The notes beneath the pieces are model-generated. The model was not told where the DNA came from. It saw nothing but the letters and a program-made list of their open reading frames with translations, and ran no database searches. A stretch of DNA of 64,000 bases from Comamonas sp. B21-038. GTDB lineage: Bacteria > Pseudomonadota > Gammaproteobacteria > Burkholderiales > Burkholderiaceae_C. The translations under genes and the position numbers were made by a program. Position 1 is the first letter of the stretch; the number at the start of each line of letters is the position of its first letter. The DNA lies in assembly GCF_022387135.1 (NCBI RefSeq), contig NZ_CP092462.1, positions 3,472,001 through 3,536,000 on the forward strand, given 5' to 3'. Shown here piece after piece: positions 26,573-35,121 of this stretch.

Positions 26573-27490
26573 TCAACGCAGGCGCGGGTTGAGCGCATCG
26601 CGCAGCCAGTCGCCCAGCAGGTTGACCGACAGCGCGATCAGCACCAGCATCAGGCCCGGGAAGATCGTGATCCACCACTCACCGGAGAACAGGTAATCAT
26701 TGCCCACGCGGATCAGGGTGCCCAGCGATGGCGAGGTGGGCGGTGCGCCCACGCCCAGGAAGGACAGGGTCGCCTCGGTGATGATGGCCGTGGCCACCTG
26801 GATGGTGGCCAGCACCATGACGGGGCCCAGCACATTGGGCAGCACATGCTTGACCATGATGCGCAGCGGCGCCACGCCGGTAACGCGGGCGGCCTGCACA
26901 TATTCCTTGTTGCGCTCCACCATCGTGGAGCCGCGCACCGTGCGCGCATACTGCACCCAGCCGGTCAGCGAGATCGAGAGGATCAGCACGCCAAAGGCCA
27001 GCGATTCGTTGGCATTGGGAAACACCGCGCGGCCGACACCAGCGATCAGCAAGGCCACCAGAATGGCCGGGAAGGACAGCATCACATCGCACAGGCGCAT
27101 CAGCACCGAATCGATCCAGCCGCCCTTGAAGCCGGCAAGCAGGCCCAGGCCCACGCCTACCACCACGGACAAGGCCACCGAGGCCAGGCCGACGATCAGC
27201 GAAATGCGCGCGCCATACATCAGCGCCGACAGGATGTCGCGGCCCTGGTCGTCGGTGCCCAGAATGTACTTCCAGCCACCTTCTTCGCTCCAGACCGGCG
27301 GAATGCGCGCATCGCTCAGCTCCAGGGTGGTCAGGTCAAAGGGGTTGTGGGGCGCCACCCAGCCGGCAAACAGCGCGCAGAACACGCATACCGCCGCAAT
27401 GAGCGCCGCCACAATGGCTGTGGGCGAGTTGCGAAAGCTGTAGCCCACATCGCTGTCCATCCAGCGCCTGATTCGGTTTTTCATCGTCAT
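26573..27490 (-). CDS. Peptide ABC transporter permease (DppC/OppC type)
   Basis: Inner-membrane subunit of the importer, 305 residues, with an N-terminal OppC_N segment and a first membrane helix (AALIAAVCVFCALFAG), then five more helices in the binding-protein-dependent permease domain. The EAA loop that docks the ATPase is seen around EYVQAARVTGVAPLRIMVKH. A DDQGRDILSALMYGARIS segment before the domain is typical of DppC. Preceded by a small stem-loop after the receptor gene and followed by the ATPase pair. Confidence 0.92.
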   Translation of the reverse strand: MTMKNRIRRWMDSDVGYSFRNSPTAIVAALIAAVCVFCALFAGWVAPHNPFDLTTLELSDARIPPVWSEEGGWKYILGTDDQGRDILSALMYGARISLIVGLASVALSVVVGVGLGLLAGFKGGWIDSVLMRLCDVMLSFPAILVALLIAGVGRAVFPNANESLAFGVLILSISLTGWVQYARTVRGSTMVERNKEYVQAARVTGVAPLRIMVKHVLPNVLGPVMVLATIQVATAIITEATLSFLGVGAPPTSPSLGTLIRVGNDYLFSGEWWITIFPGLMLVLIALSVNLLGDWLRDALNPRLR

Positions 27491-27508
27491 CTTCTCTCTC
27501 TAATCGCT

Positions 27509-27529
27509 GGCCGCTGCAGCGCAGCGGCC
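27509..27529 (-). other. Intercistronic stem-loop after the second receptor gene
   Basis: GGCCGCTG / CAGCGGCC, eight perfect pairs with a five-base loop, between the receptor stop (27537) and the DppC-like start (27490). No T tract. Likely an mRNA 3' stabiliser or attenuator that raises receptor level over permease. Confidence 0.5.
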
Positions 27530-27536
27530 CGGGCAT

Positions 27537-29111
27537 TTACTTCTTCACCGTCATCCACTTGAAGGGCATGAAGCCATCGGCCATCTGCACCAGCTCCACG
27601 TTCTTGCTGACACCCCAGTTCATGAACTGCTGGTGCAGCGGCAGGTAGCCCACGTCGTCGGCTACGGTCTGCAGCGCTTCATGGATCGCCTGGTTGCGCT
27701 TGGCCGTATCGGTCTCGGACTGCACCTGGCGGGTCAGCGCATCGACCTTGGGGTTGCAGTAGTTGCCGTAGTTGAACGCGCCCGCACCCTTGCCGTCATT
27801 GCAGTTCATCAGGGCCAGCAGCGGGTTGTGTGCGTCGTAGGTCGATGGCGTCCAGCCGAGGATGTAGAAGGCGGTTTCATGGCGCATGATGCGCGGGAAA
27901 TAGGTGCCCTTGGTCTCGGCATTGAGCTGCACCTTGATGCCGATCTTGGCCAGGTTGGCAGACACGGCCTGGCAGATGCGGCTGTCGTTGATGTAGCGGT
28001 CGTTCGAGCAGTTAAAGGTCAGCGAAAAGCCATCCGGGTAGCCCGCCTCGGTCAGCAGCTTCTTGGCGGCGGCAGGATCGTAGGGCAGGCGCTTGATGTC
28101 TTCGGCGTAGCCATTGACGCCCTTGCCGATCAAGGTGGCCAGATTGCCCGATGCCCCGCGCATCACCTGCTTGTGCAGGCCTTCGATATCGATGGCCTGG
28201 TAGAAGGCCTGGCGCACGCGCTTGTCCTTGAACGGGTTCTTGCCCTTGACGCTGGCGTTCAGCAGCTCATCGCGCTTCTGGTCCATGCCCATGAAGATGG
28301 CGCGCAGCTCCGGCCCGGACACCACGCGGGTGCTGCCCGTGTTGGCCACGCGGTCCAGATCCTGCACCGGCACCGGGTCGATCACATCGACCTGGCCCGA
28401 CAGCAGCGCGGCCACGCGGGTGGCATCGTTGGCCACCGGCGTGTAGACCACCTCCTGCACATTGCCGTCGATCTTGTCCCAGTAGTTGGCGCTGCGGTTG
28501 AAGACGGTGCGCACATTGGGTTGGCGCTCGCGCACGCGGTACGGCCCGGTGCCATTGGCCTTGAACGATGCCGTGTTCTCGATGCCCTTGCGGCGGTCCA
28601 CCGGGTTGACGGCATTGTTGGCCTCGGACCAAGCCTTGCTCATGATGTAGACCTGCGAGATCATGCTCGGCAGGATCGGGGCCGGATCCTTGGTCTCGAT
28701 ATCGACCGTGTAGTCGTCGACCTTGCGGGTCTCCTTGATCGGGTTGGTGTAGGACTTCATGTCCGAGCCCTCGAGCTGCGTGCGCATCATCGAGAACACC
28801 ACATCATCGGCCGTGAACGGCGTGCCATCATGAAACTGCACCCCCTTGCGCAAGGTAAAGCGCCAGACCGTGGGCGAGGTCTGCTCCCATTGGGTGGCCA
28901 GCACCGGGCGCAAGCTCAGATCCTTGTTGCGGCCGGCCAGCGGCTCGTAGACATTGCCGGTCACGCTCAGCTGTACCGTCTCGTTGAAGGAATGCGGGTC
29001 CATGGACAGCGCATCGCCCTGGGAACCGATGCGCACGGTCTGCGCGCCGGCGGAAACATAGGCGGCAGCCAACATCGATACCAACAAGGTCTTGCTCATC
29101 GTGTGCTTCAT
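27537..29111 (-). CDS. Peptide ABC transporter substrate-binding protein (DppA family), copy 2
   Basis: Periplasmic receptor of solute-binding family 5, 524 residues, with a signal peptide ending at VSAGAQT. The mature part opens with RIGSQGDALSMDPHS and shows the family signature region around NVYEPLAGRNKDLSLRPVLA, followed by GVQFHDGTPFTADDVVFS. Segments such as VRQAFYQAIDI and DAHNPLLALMNCNDGKGAG are close in position to the copy at 31609, and the pair looks like an old tandem duplication. It lies inside the transporter operon between the M20 hydrolase and the DppC-like permease, flanked by stem-loops. Confidence 0.93.
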   Translation of the reverse strand: MKHTMSKTLLVSMLAAAYVSAGAQTVRIGSQGDALSMDPHSFNETVQLSVTGNVYEPLAGRNKDLSLRPVLATQWEQTSPTVWRFTLRKGVQFHDGTPFTADDVVFSMMRTQLEGSDMKSYTNPIKETRKVDDYTVDIETKDPAPILPSMISQVYIMSKAWSEANNAVNPVDRRKGIENTASFKANGTGPYRVRERQPNVRTVFNRSANYWDKIDGNVQEVVYTPVANDATRVAALLSGQVDVIDPVPVQDLDRVANTGSTRVVSGPELRAIFMGMDQKRDELLNASVKGKNPFKDKRVRQAFYQAIDIEGLHKQVMRGASGNLATLIGKGVNGYAEDIKRLPYDPAAAKKLLTEAGYPDGFSLTFNCSNDRYINDSRICQAVSANLAKIGIKVQLNAETKGTYFPRIMRHETAFYILGWTPSTYDAHNPLLALMNCNDGKGAGAFNYGNYCNPKVDALTRQVQSETDTAKRNQAIHEALQTVADDVGYLPLHQQFMNWGVSKNVELVQMADGFMPFKWMTVKK

Positions 29112-29132
29112 GTTTTCCCCTTTTTGTGAAAT

Positions 29133-29151
29133 CCGGCTCTGGAGGAGCCGG
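29133..29151 (-). other. Intercistronic stem-loop between M20 hydrolase and receptor copy 2
   Basis: CCGGCTC / GAGCCGG, seven perfect pairs around a five-base loop, in the 51-base gap before the receptor start. Not followed by a T tract, so transcription probably continues. Confidence 0.45.
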
Positions 29152-29162
29152 GTGCCGAGGCC

Positions 29163-30380
29163 TCAGCCCAATGCAAGTGGCATGCCACGCTCGACGATGC
29201 CGGCATGCAGCGCTGCCCCCAGTGGCAGCACATCGTCATTGAAGTCATAGCGGTTGTTGTGCAGTGGGATGATGTCGTCACCGACGGCCTGTCCCAGGCG
29301 CAGATAGGCCCCCGGCTTTTGCTGCAGCATGAAGGAGAAGTCCTCGGCGCCCATGCTCGGATCCATGTCGCGCACCACCAGCGCTTCGCCGACCAGCTCG
29401 GAGGCGACATCACCGGCAAAGAGGGCCTCTTCAGGCGTATTGATGGTGGCGGGGTACGAGCGCTCGTACTGCAGCTGCGCGTTCACGCCAAAGGCCAGGC
29501 CCAGCGCCTGGCACAGCTCGCCCAGCCGGCGCTCGACCATGTTCTGCACATCAGGGTTGAAAGTGCGCACCGTGCCCACCAGGGTCGAGGAGCCCGGCGT
29601 CACGCTGAACGCAGCCAGGTCACCGGATTGCACTGCACAGATGCTGATGACGGCGGAATCGATCGCGCGCACATTGCGCGAGACGATGGACTGGATCGCG
29701 GTGATCAGGTGGGCCGACGCCAGCACCACATCGTTGGTCTGGTAGGGGTGCGCGCCATGCCCGCCCTTGCCGGTGATATTGATCTGGATGCGGTCGGCCG
29801 CCGCCATCATCGCGCCCGGGTTGATGCCGATCATGCCCTGGCGCATCGCCGGCCAGTTGTGCATCGCATAGACCGAATCGACCGGAAAGCGCTCGAACAG
29901 GCCATCCTGGATCATTTCGCGCGCCCCGGCATAACCTTCCTCACCCGGTTGGAAGATCAGCACGGCGGTGCCGTCGAAGTTGCGGGTCTCGGCCAGATAG
30001 CGGGCCGCGCCCACCAGCATCGCCGTGTGGCCGTCATGGCCGCAGGCATGCATCAGCCCCTGCTTGCCCGAACGCCAGCTGCAGTTGCCCTGCTCGGTGA
30101 TCGGCAGCGCATCCATGTCGGCCCGCAGGCCGATCATGCGGCCGCTGCCGTGCTTGTGGCCACGGATCACACCGACCACGCCGGTCTTGCCGATGCCCTG
30201 GTGGATCTCGTCCACGCCGCAGAGGCGCAAGGCCTCGCTCACGCGGGCGGCGGTGTATTTTTCTTCGAAACCCAGCTCCGGGTTGGCATGCAGGTCACGG
30301 CGGAAGGCCGTCAGCTCCGGATGGATCTGGGCCAGGTGAGAAAAGGCGCGCGAGCTCGCGCTGTAAGGCAGACGTGGCAT
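29163..30380 (-). CDS. M20 family amidohydrolase (hippurate hydrolase/N-acyl-amino-acid hydrolase type)
   Basis: Cytoplasmic metallo-amidase, 405 residues, that cleaves N-acyl or N-aroyl amino acids or small peptides. Metal ligands are visible in HACGHDGHTAMLVGAARYL and in QPGEEGYAGAREMIQDG (catalytic glutamate); MHNWPAMRQG and the GKGGHGAHPYQTNDVVLAS dimerisation-domain segment match the carboxypeptidase Ss1/HipO group. SMGAEDFSF holds the last metal glutamate. It starts one base after the DppB-like permease stop, inside a peptide transporter operon, so the imported compound is probably its substrate. Confidence 0.92.
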   Translation of the reverse strand: MPRLPYSASSRAFSHLAQIHPELTAFRRDLHANPELGFEEKYTAARVSEALRLCGVDEIHQGIGKTGVVGVIRGHKHGSGRMIGLRADMDALPITEQGNCSWRSGKQGLMHACGHDGHTAMLVGAARYLAETRNFDGTAVLIFQPGEEGYAGAREMIQDGLFERFPVDSVYAMHNWPAMRQGMIGINPGAMMAAADRIQINITGKGGHGAHPYQTNDVVLASAHLITAIQSIVSRNVRAIDSAVISICAVQSGDLAAFSVTPGSSTLVGTVRTFNPDVQNMVERRLGELCQALGLAFGVNAQLQYERSYPATINTPEEALFAGDVASELVGEALVVRDMDPSMGAEDFSFMLQQKPGAYLRLGQAVGDDIIPLHNNRYDFNDDVLPLGAALHAGIVERGMPLALG

Positions 30381-30381
30381 C

Positions 30382-31362
30382 TCAGTGCCCTCCCGATTTC
30401 TCGACGCGCAGGCGCGGGTCGACAGCGAAATACAACAGATCGACCACCAGGTTGATCACGACAAAAATCAGCGCAATCAGGCACAGGTAGGCGGCCATGA
30501 CGGGGATATCGGCAAAGGTGACCGCCTGGATGAACAGCAGTCCCATGCCGGGCCACTGGAACACGGTCTCGGTGATGATCGCGAAGGCAATCAGGCCGCC
30601 CAGCTGCAGACCGGTGATGGTCATCACCGGCACCAGCGTGTTTTTCAGTGCGTGGCCAAAGTAGATGGTGCGGTTGCTCAGACCCCGGGCCTTGGCAAAC
30701 TTGATGTAGTCGGTGCGCAGCACCTCCAGCATCTCGGCACGCACCAGGCGCATGATCAACGTGAGCTGGAACACCGCCAACGTGATGGCCGGCAGGATGA
30801 TGTGGTGCCAGCCCTTGGCGCTCAGCAGGCCGGTGCTCCAAAAGCCCAGCTGCATCGTCGTGCCACGGCCAAAGCTCGGGAACCAGCCCAGGTGCACAGA
30901 GAAGATCAGGATCAGCAAGATGCCGATCAGGAAAGTGGGCAAGGACACGCCCAGCAGTGACAAGGTCATGAACACCTGGCTCATGAAGCTGCCACGGCGC
31001 AGCGCCGCATACACGCCCATCGGCACGCCGATGACCAGGGCCAGCAACGCGGCGACCATGGCTAGTTCAAAGGTCGCCGGGAAGCGCTCGGCAATCAGTG
31101 AGGAGACCTTGGCACCCTGGCGCAGGCTGATGCCGAACTCGCCCTGGGCGGCATTCACCAGAAAGTGCCAGAACTGCACGAAAAAGGGTTTGTCCAGCCC
31201 CAGTGCGCTGCGCAACTCGGCAATTTGCTGGGGGGTGGCATCCTGGCCCAGCAGGAAGGTGACCGGGTCACCGACATACTGGAACAACATGAAGGAGATG
31301 AACGCCACGGCGATCATCACGATCACCGCCTGTATCAATCGGCGCAATATGAATGCAAACAT
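30382..31362 (-). CDS. Peptide ABC transporter permease (DppB/OppB type)
   Basis: Inner-membrane subunit, 326 residues, with the DppB opening (FILRRLIQAVIVMIAVAFI) followed by the periplasmic LRSALGLDKPFFVQFWHFL segment and the five-helix permease domain. The EAA coupling loop appears as DYIKFAKARGLSNRTIYFGHAL. C-terminal DLLYFAVDPRLR is a common ending of the family. Separated from receptor copy 1 by 246 bases with a stem-loop and from the M20 gene by a single base. Confidence 0.93.
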   Translation of the reverse strand: MFAFILRRLIQAVIVMIAVAFISFMLFQYVGDPVTFLLGQDATPQQIAELRSALGLDKPFFVQFWHFLVNAAQGEFGISLRQGAKVSSLIAERFPATFELAMVAALLALVIGVPMGVYAALRRGSFMSQVFMTLSLLGVSLPTFLIGILLILIFSVHLGWFPSFGRGTTMQLGFWSTGLLSAKGWHHIILPAITLAVFQLTLIMRLVRAEMLEVLRTDYIKFAKARGLSNRTIYFGHALKNTLVPVMTITGLQLGGLIAFAIITETVFQWPGMGLLFIQAVTFADIPVMAAYLCLIALIFVVINLVVDLLYFAVDPRLRVEKSGGH

Positions 31363-31561
31363 GGCTGACTCTCATCGTGACAAACAGAGGGAAGGTGCCC
31401 AGGACCCTTTGCAAAACGCTCCGCCATGGTCTGAACGCAAGCCCGGGCGAGCCGCTGGCGTCTCGTCCCGATCCGTGTCCATCCCGTTTTGGCGAGGGCT
31501 CTGCAGAGGATCCCCAGCACCCGTGTTGTCTGCCTATTCTTCTTTCGCTTTTTATGGAACA

Positions 31562-31587
31562 GCCTGCCACCCTATCTGGCGGCAGGC
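31562..31587 (-). other. Stem-loop after receptor copy 1
   Basis: GCCTGCC / GGCAGGC arms around a gap that includes further pairing, 22 bases after the receptor stop. No T tract follows on the minus strand, so partial termination or mRNA stabilisation is more likely than full termination. Confidence 0.45.
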
Positions 31588-31608
31588 CTGCAAACGGCTC
31601 GCCGCTGG

Positions 31609-33189
31609 TCAGCGGACCGTCACCAGCTTGATGTCGACCCGGTTGTCAGCACGGTGCACCAGGTCGATGTTCTTCTTCATCGCCCAGGGGATCACCTGGT
31701 CATACAGCGGCAGGTGGGAGACCATGTCGTTGGACAGCTGCAAGCCCTCGGTCAGCATGCGGGTGCGCACGGGCTGGTCGGTTTCCGTTTTGACGCGATC
31801 GACCAGGTAGTCCATGCGCTCATTGCTGTAGCGGCCGACATTGTAGTTTCCGTCGCCGCCCTTGCCGACGGTGCGCACCAGCGACTGCAGGCTGTAGAGC
31901 GAATCGAAGGTAGGCACGCCCCAGCCCAGCATGTAGATGCTCGCTTCGTTGCGCTGGATCATCGGGAAGTAGGTGACCATCGGCAAGGTGCGCAGCTTGG
32001 CCTTGACCCCCACCTTGGCCCACATCGCGGTGACCGCCTGGCAGATCGCCTCGTCGCTGATATAGCGGTTGTTGGGGCAGGCAAAGTCCACCTCAAAACC
32101 ATCGGGGTAACCCGCTTGAACCAGCAGCTTCTTGGCGGCCTCCTGGTCATAGGGCAGACGCTGACCGACTGCCTCGGTCCAGCCGTTGACCTGAGGTGCC
32201 ACCAGGGTGCCGGTGGGTTTGCCCAGGCCACGCAGGATGGTCTTGGTGATCGCCTGGATATCGATGGACTGGTACAGCGCCTGGCGCACCTTCTGGTCCT
32301 TGAGCGGGTTCTTGCCTTTGACGTTCGACCCGGGCAGCTCGTCGCGGAACTGGTCCATGCCGAAGAAAATCGTACGGTTCTCCAGGCCTTCGAGGATCTT
32401 CAGATCCGGGCTGGCGCGCAGGCGGTTCAGGTCCTGGGGTGTGGGATCGAGCACCATGTCCACTTCACCCGACAGCAGGGCCGCCATGCGGGTGGGCGCC
32501 GACTTGATCGGGGTATAGGTGATCGAGGTCACATTGCCCGGCATCTGTCCCCACCAGTTGGGGTTCTTCTTGAGCACCATGCGTACATCGGGCTGCCAGG
32601 ATTCGAGGATGAAAGGCCCCGTGCCCATCGCATTGCGGTGGGCAAAATTCTCGTCGGACTTCTTGATGTCCATCGGTTCAGTGGACTTGTTCTTCTCGGA
32701 CCAGGCCTTGCTCATCATGCGCAGCTCGGTCATCTGGCGCAGCAGCACCGGGTTGGGGTCCACCATGAAGATGTCGATGGTCGCGTCATCGACCTTGACG
32801 ACCTTCTCGATGCCCTGCACAAAGGGGCCATAGTTCGAGGTCTTGGCCATCGCACGCGTGATCGAGAACACCGCATCATCGGCGGTGAAGCTCGATCCGT
32901 CCTGGAACTTCACGCCCTGGCGCAATGCAAAGCGCATCTGCTTGGGGGTGACTTCTTTCCACGAGGTAGCCAGCAGCGGCTCGACCTGGAAGGTCTTGCT
33001 GTTATAGGTGACCAGGGTCTCGTAGACGTAAGGGTGAATGGCGTTGTGCAGGCCATTGTTTTGCGCATGGATATCCCAGCTGGCGACGTCGGCCTGGCTG
33101 GCCCATTTGAAGGGCTTGGCCTGGGCCACGCCAGCTGACAAAACGGTGGCTACCGCTATCGCAACCAGAGCAAGAGAAGGCTGTTTCAT
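31609..33189 (-). CDS. Peptide ABC transporter substrate-binding protein (DppA family), copy 1
   Basis: Periplasmic receptor of solute-binding family 5, 526 residues, signal peptide ending at SAGVAQA. The mature domain begins KPFKWASQADVASWDIHAQN and carries GVKFQDGSSFTADDAVFS and VRQALYQSIDIQAI, aligning with the copy at 27537 including the FFGMDQFRDEL versus FMGMDQKRDEL stretch. First gene of the operon that continues through permease, M20 hydrolase, second receptor, second permease and two ATPases. The 550 bases upstream hold several symmetric motifs. Ligand unknown; two receptors on one transporter would widen or split specificity. Confidence 0.93.
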   Translation of the reverse strand: MKQPSLALVAIAVATVLSAGVAQAKPFKWASQADVASWDIHAQNNGLHNAIHPYVYETLVTYNSKTFQVEPLLATSWKEVTPKQMRFALRQGVKFQDGSSFTADDAVFSITRAMAKTSNYGPFVQGIEKVVKVDDATIDIFMVDPNPVLLRQMTELRMMSKAWSEKNKSTEPMDIKKSDENFAHRNAMGTGPFILESWQPDVRMVLKKNPNWWGQMPGNVTSITYTPIKSAPTRMAALLSGEVDMVLDPTPQDLNRLRASPDLKILEGLENRTIFFGMDQFRDELPGSNVKGKNPLKDQKVRQALYQSIDIQAITKTILRGLGKPTGTLVAPQVNGWTEAVGQRLPYDQEAAKKLLVQAGYPDGFEVDFACPNNRYISDEAICQAVTAMWAKVGVKAKLRTLPMVTYFPMIQRNEASIYMLGWGVPTFDSLYSLQSLVRTVGKGGDGNYNVGRYSNERMDYLVDRVKTETDQPVRTRMLTEGLQLSNDMVSHLPLYDQVIPWAMKKNIDLVHRADNRVDIKLVTVR

Positions 33190-33302
33190 AAGTCCTCGCA
33201 GAATAGTAGTGCCCCACTATGCCGCAAGGAACCGATCTTCCGCATGGTGCTTCCCCCAAGCAGGGGATATTCCCGAGTCCGGCTTATTTCTGCTAGGTGA
33301 CC

Positions 33303-33351
33303 GGCAAAAGCAGGTGTTTTGTCGGGCAAAACACGGCTTCTTCTGGCAAAA
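33303..33351. repeat. Three helically phased GGCAAAA direct repeats with an internal palindrome
   Basis: GGCAAAA occurs at 33303, 33325 and 33345, spaced 22 and 20 bases, about two DNA turns each. The middle copy is the right arm of GTGTTTTG-TCGGG-CAAAACAC (33314-33334, perfect eight-base arms). The arrangement resembles an array of protein binding sites about 115-160 bases before the receptor ATG. Confidence 0.5.
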
Positions 33352-33476
33352 CTGAAAATGCCTGCACAGCAGGGCGATGAGCGACGCCAACGCAGGCTGC
33401 TGGTGGAACGCGGTACAGCGGCATCTTGGGGGCTATCAACAGCGATACAGCGTGCGGCCTGTAGGAAGGCTGCAAC

Positions 33477-33496
33477 AAGGTACCTGGCAGTACCTT
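33477..33496. repeat. Perfect inverted repeat
   Basis: AAGGTAC, six bases, GTACCTT: seven-base perfect arms in the same non-coding region. Could be an operator or an RNA hairpin; no T tract follows. Confidence 0.4.
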
Positions 33497-33671
33497 CTCA
33501 ACGTTGGCAGAAAGGAACAAAGCCCAGGATCAAGCGCCAATACGACGCCTTGCGCCCAGCCCCAGCGCGCTGCGGGGCATTCAAGCTGCAGCGGCGAGCA
33601 CCATTGGTGCTGCCGCAACGATGGCGGTGCGCGGCCTTGGCCAGTGCGGTGCGCGTGGCTCGCGCAGGCAT

Positions 33672-33704
33672 AAAAAAAAGCCCGTCTTTCGACGGGCTTT
33701 TTGC
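33672..33704. terminator. Bidirectional terminator after the porin gene
   Basis: AAGCCCGTC / GACGGGCTT stem with a three- to four-base loop, flanked by A8 on the left and T5 on the right, giving a T tract on both strands. On the minus strand it ends the porin message 38 bases after its stop. Confidence 0.9.
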
Positions 33705-33741
33705 TTTTCAGGTTGAGTAGCTAGGAAACCCTAGCCATTCA

Positions 33742-34797
33742 TTAGAAAGCGTGACGCACACCAACGGTGATAGCGTTTTGGTTCTTGCCAGCGCGGGCTG
33801 GGTCGATGCCCAGGCCGTTAGCCGACAGGCTCATGGTTTCGCTCTTCTGGTTCTTCAGGAAAGCGTAGGTGCCGTACAGAGCGGTGCGCTTCGACAGGTT
33901 GTGGACATAGCCCAGCGACAGCTGGTGAGCCTTGCCTTCGATTTCCTTGTTGTCGTAGTAGTTGTAAGCCAGACGTGCTTCGCCAGCAGCGCCGACAGCA
34001 GCCGTTGCGCCCAGACCAGCGGACTGGAACTTAGCCTTGCTGCCACCACCCACTGGGGTGCTTTGCACTTGACGGATCAGACCCGACAGCTTGAAAGCGC
34101 CAAAGTTGTAAGCAGCACCCAGACCCAGACCTTGAGCCTTTTCGAAGCTGGTGGTTGGATCGTTTTGCTGGTCGTAAGCAATACCGGCGCTCAGAGGGCC
34201 GTTGTTGTAACCAGCGGACACGCCGATGTAACGCTTAGCGGAGCTGTCGCCAGCGGTTTCGCCGAAGCCGTAGTTCACGCCAGCGGTGAAGCCGGACATG
34301 TTAGGGGTGTAGTACGAAACCATGTTGCCCACGCGAACTGGGTCGCCGAAGCCGTAGGTGCCGTTGCCGAAGCTGAAGTTTTGGCCGATACCAACTTGGC
34401 CGAACACGTCGTAGCCAGACACGGTGTTGTAAGCTGCGGTCAGTTCACGACCCAGACGCACTTCACCGAAGTTGCCCATCAGGGACACGGTGGAACGACG
34501 CTTGAACTCGAAGCCAGGACCTGCAGCGCCGCCGCCGGAAGCGGTACCGCTGTCGTTCTGGATTGCGCCTTCCAGCCAGAAACCAGCCTTCAGACCGCCA
34601 CCCAGATCTTCCACGCCGCGGAAGCCCAGACGGCTGGTGGCGTTACCGGAGTTGGTCAGACCGTAGTTGCTTTCGCCACCGCTGGTCTTAGCGTAGGTCA
34701 CGCCAGCATCAACGATACCGAACAGGGTCACGGAAGATTGAGCCATTGCGGCGCCGGAAGCGGCCAGCACTGCCAAGGCAACAAGAGATTTTTTCAT
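33742..34797 (-). CDS. Gram-negative porin (Omp32/OmpC-like, betaproteobacterial type)
   Basis: Trimeric outer-membrane channel, 351 residues. The signal peptide (MKKSLVALAVLAASGAAMAQ) is followed by SSVTLFGIVDAGVTYA, the standard start of Burkholderiales porins. SRLGFRGVEDLGGGLKAGFWLE and RRSTVSLMGNFGEVRLGRE contain the conserved strands and the L3 constriction region, and the chain ends with an aromatic residue (VGVRHAF). Codon use is strongly biased, as for very highly expressed genes. The ATG follows TTGGAGTAA. Long upstream leader of about 200 bases and a strong terminator downstream; monocistronic. Confidence 0.95.
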   Translation of the reverse strand: MKKSLVALAVLAASGAAMAQSSVTLFGIVDAGVTYAKTSGGESNYGLTNSGNATSRLGFRGVEDLGGGLKAGFWLEGAIQNDSGTASGGGAAGPGFEFKRRSTVSLMGNFGEVRLGRELTAAYNTVSGYDVFGQVGIGQNFSFGNGTYGFGDPVRVGNMVSYYTPNMSGFTAGVNYGFGETAGDSSAKRYIGVSAGYNNGPLSAGIAYDQQNDPTTSFEKAQGLGLGAAYNFGAFKLSGLIRQVQSTPVGGGSKAKFQSAGLGATAAVGAAGEARLAYNYYDNKEIEGKAHQLSLGYVHNLSKRTALYGTYAFLKNQKSETMSLSANGLGIDPARAGKNQNAITVGVRHAF

Positions 34798-35121
34798 TGC
34801 GAGTTACTCCAAGGTTTAACAGACGGCGCTGGTACGGGGGGGTTGATGTCAGCCTCACGGTTCTGCACAACTTCTACCTGCTCCCGCGCCAACCTCCTAG
34901 TGTGGAAGTTCTCTCTATTTCAACAGACCGCAGGCGGTTGCGCAAACAAATTCCCCCACTTGAGGACCTATTCGCTGTAAATCGTTGCTTGAGTGCAACG
35001 TTTAACGAATGTCAGCCGCCGTCCAATTTTTCGACAAAAAATTTGCTGCAAAACAAGCCGTTTCAGAGGAGATTCGCCATGTTTGCAGCGGGGTGTATTC
35101 TACTGGTTAGCATGACACCCT
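34798..35121. promoter_or_regulatory. Shared upstream region of porin and coq7
   Basis: 324-base divergent intergenic region. It contains CGTTGC-TTGAGT-GCAACG (34983-35000) and an AATTTTT/AAAAAATT symmetry (35025-35043), both good candidates for porin control sites. A GAGGAG ribosome-like site at 35066-35072 precedes a short frame at 35079 that overlaps coq7 out of frame. Confidence 0.45.
34983..35000. promoter_or_regulatory. Inverted repeat in the porin/coq7 intergenic region
   Basis: Perfect six-base arms CGTTGC and GCAACG with a six-base spacer, 186 bases before the porin ATG. Regulator unknown. Confidence 0.35.

Larger units (their letters stand above)
33190..33671. promoter_or_regulatory. 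Regulatory region upstream of the peptide transporter operon
   Basis: About 480 bases with no credible gene. It holds three phased GGCAAAA repeats (33303-33351), a 21-base inverted repeat (33314-33334), another at 33477-33496 and a short TAGT/ACTA symmetry at 33207-33219. The operon promoter on the minus strand must be here; a plus-strand transcript, if any, would end at the terminator at 33672. Confidence 0.5.

Noticed and set aside
33319-33720. Possible genes upstream of the peptide receptor
   Set aside because: Several overlapping short frames without start sites, domains or coding bias; region fits a regulatory role.
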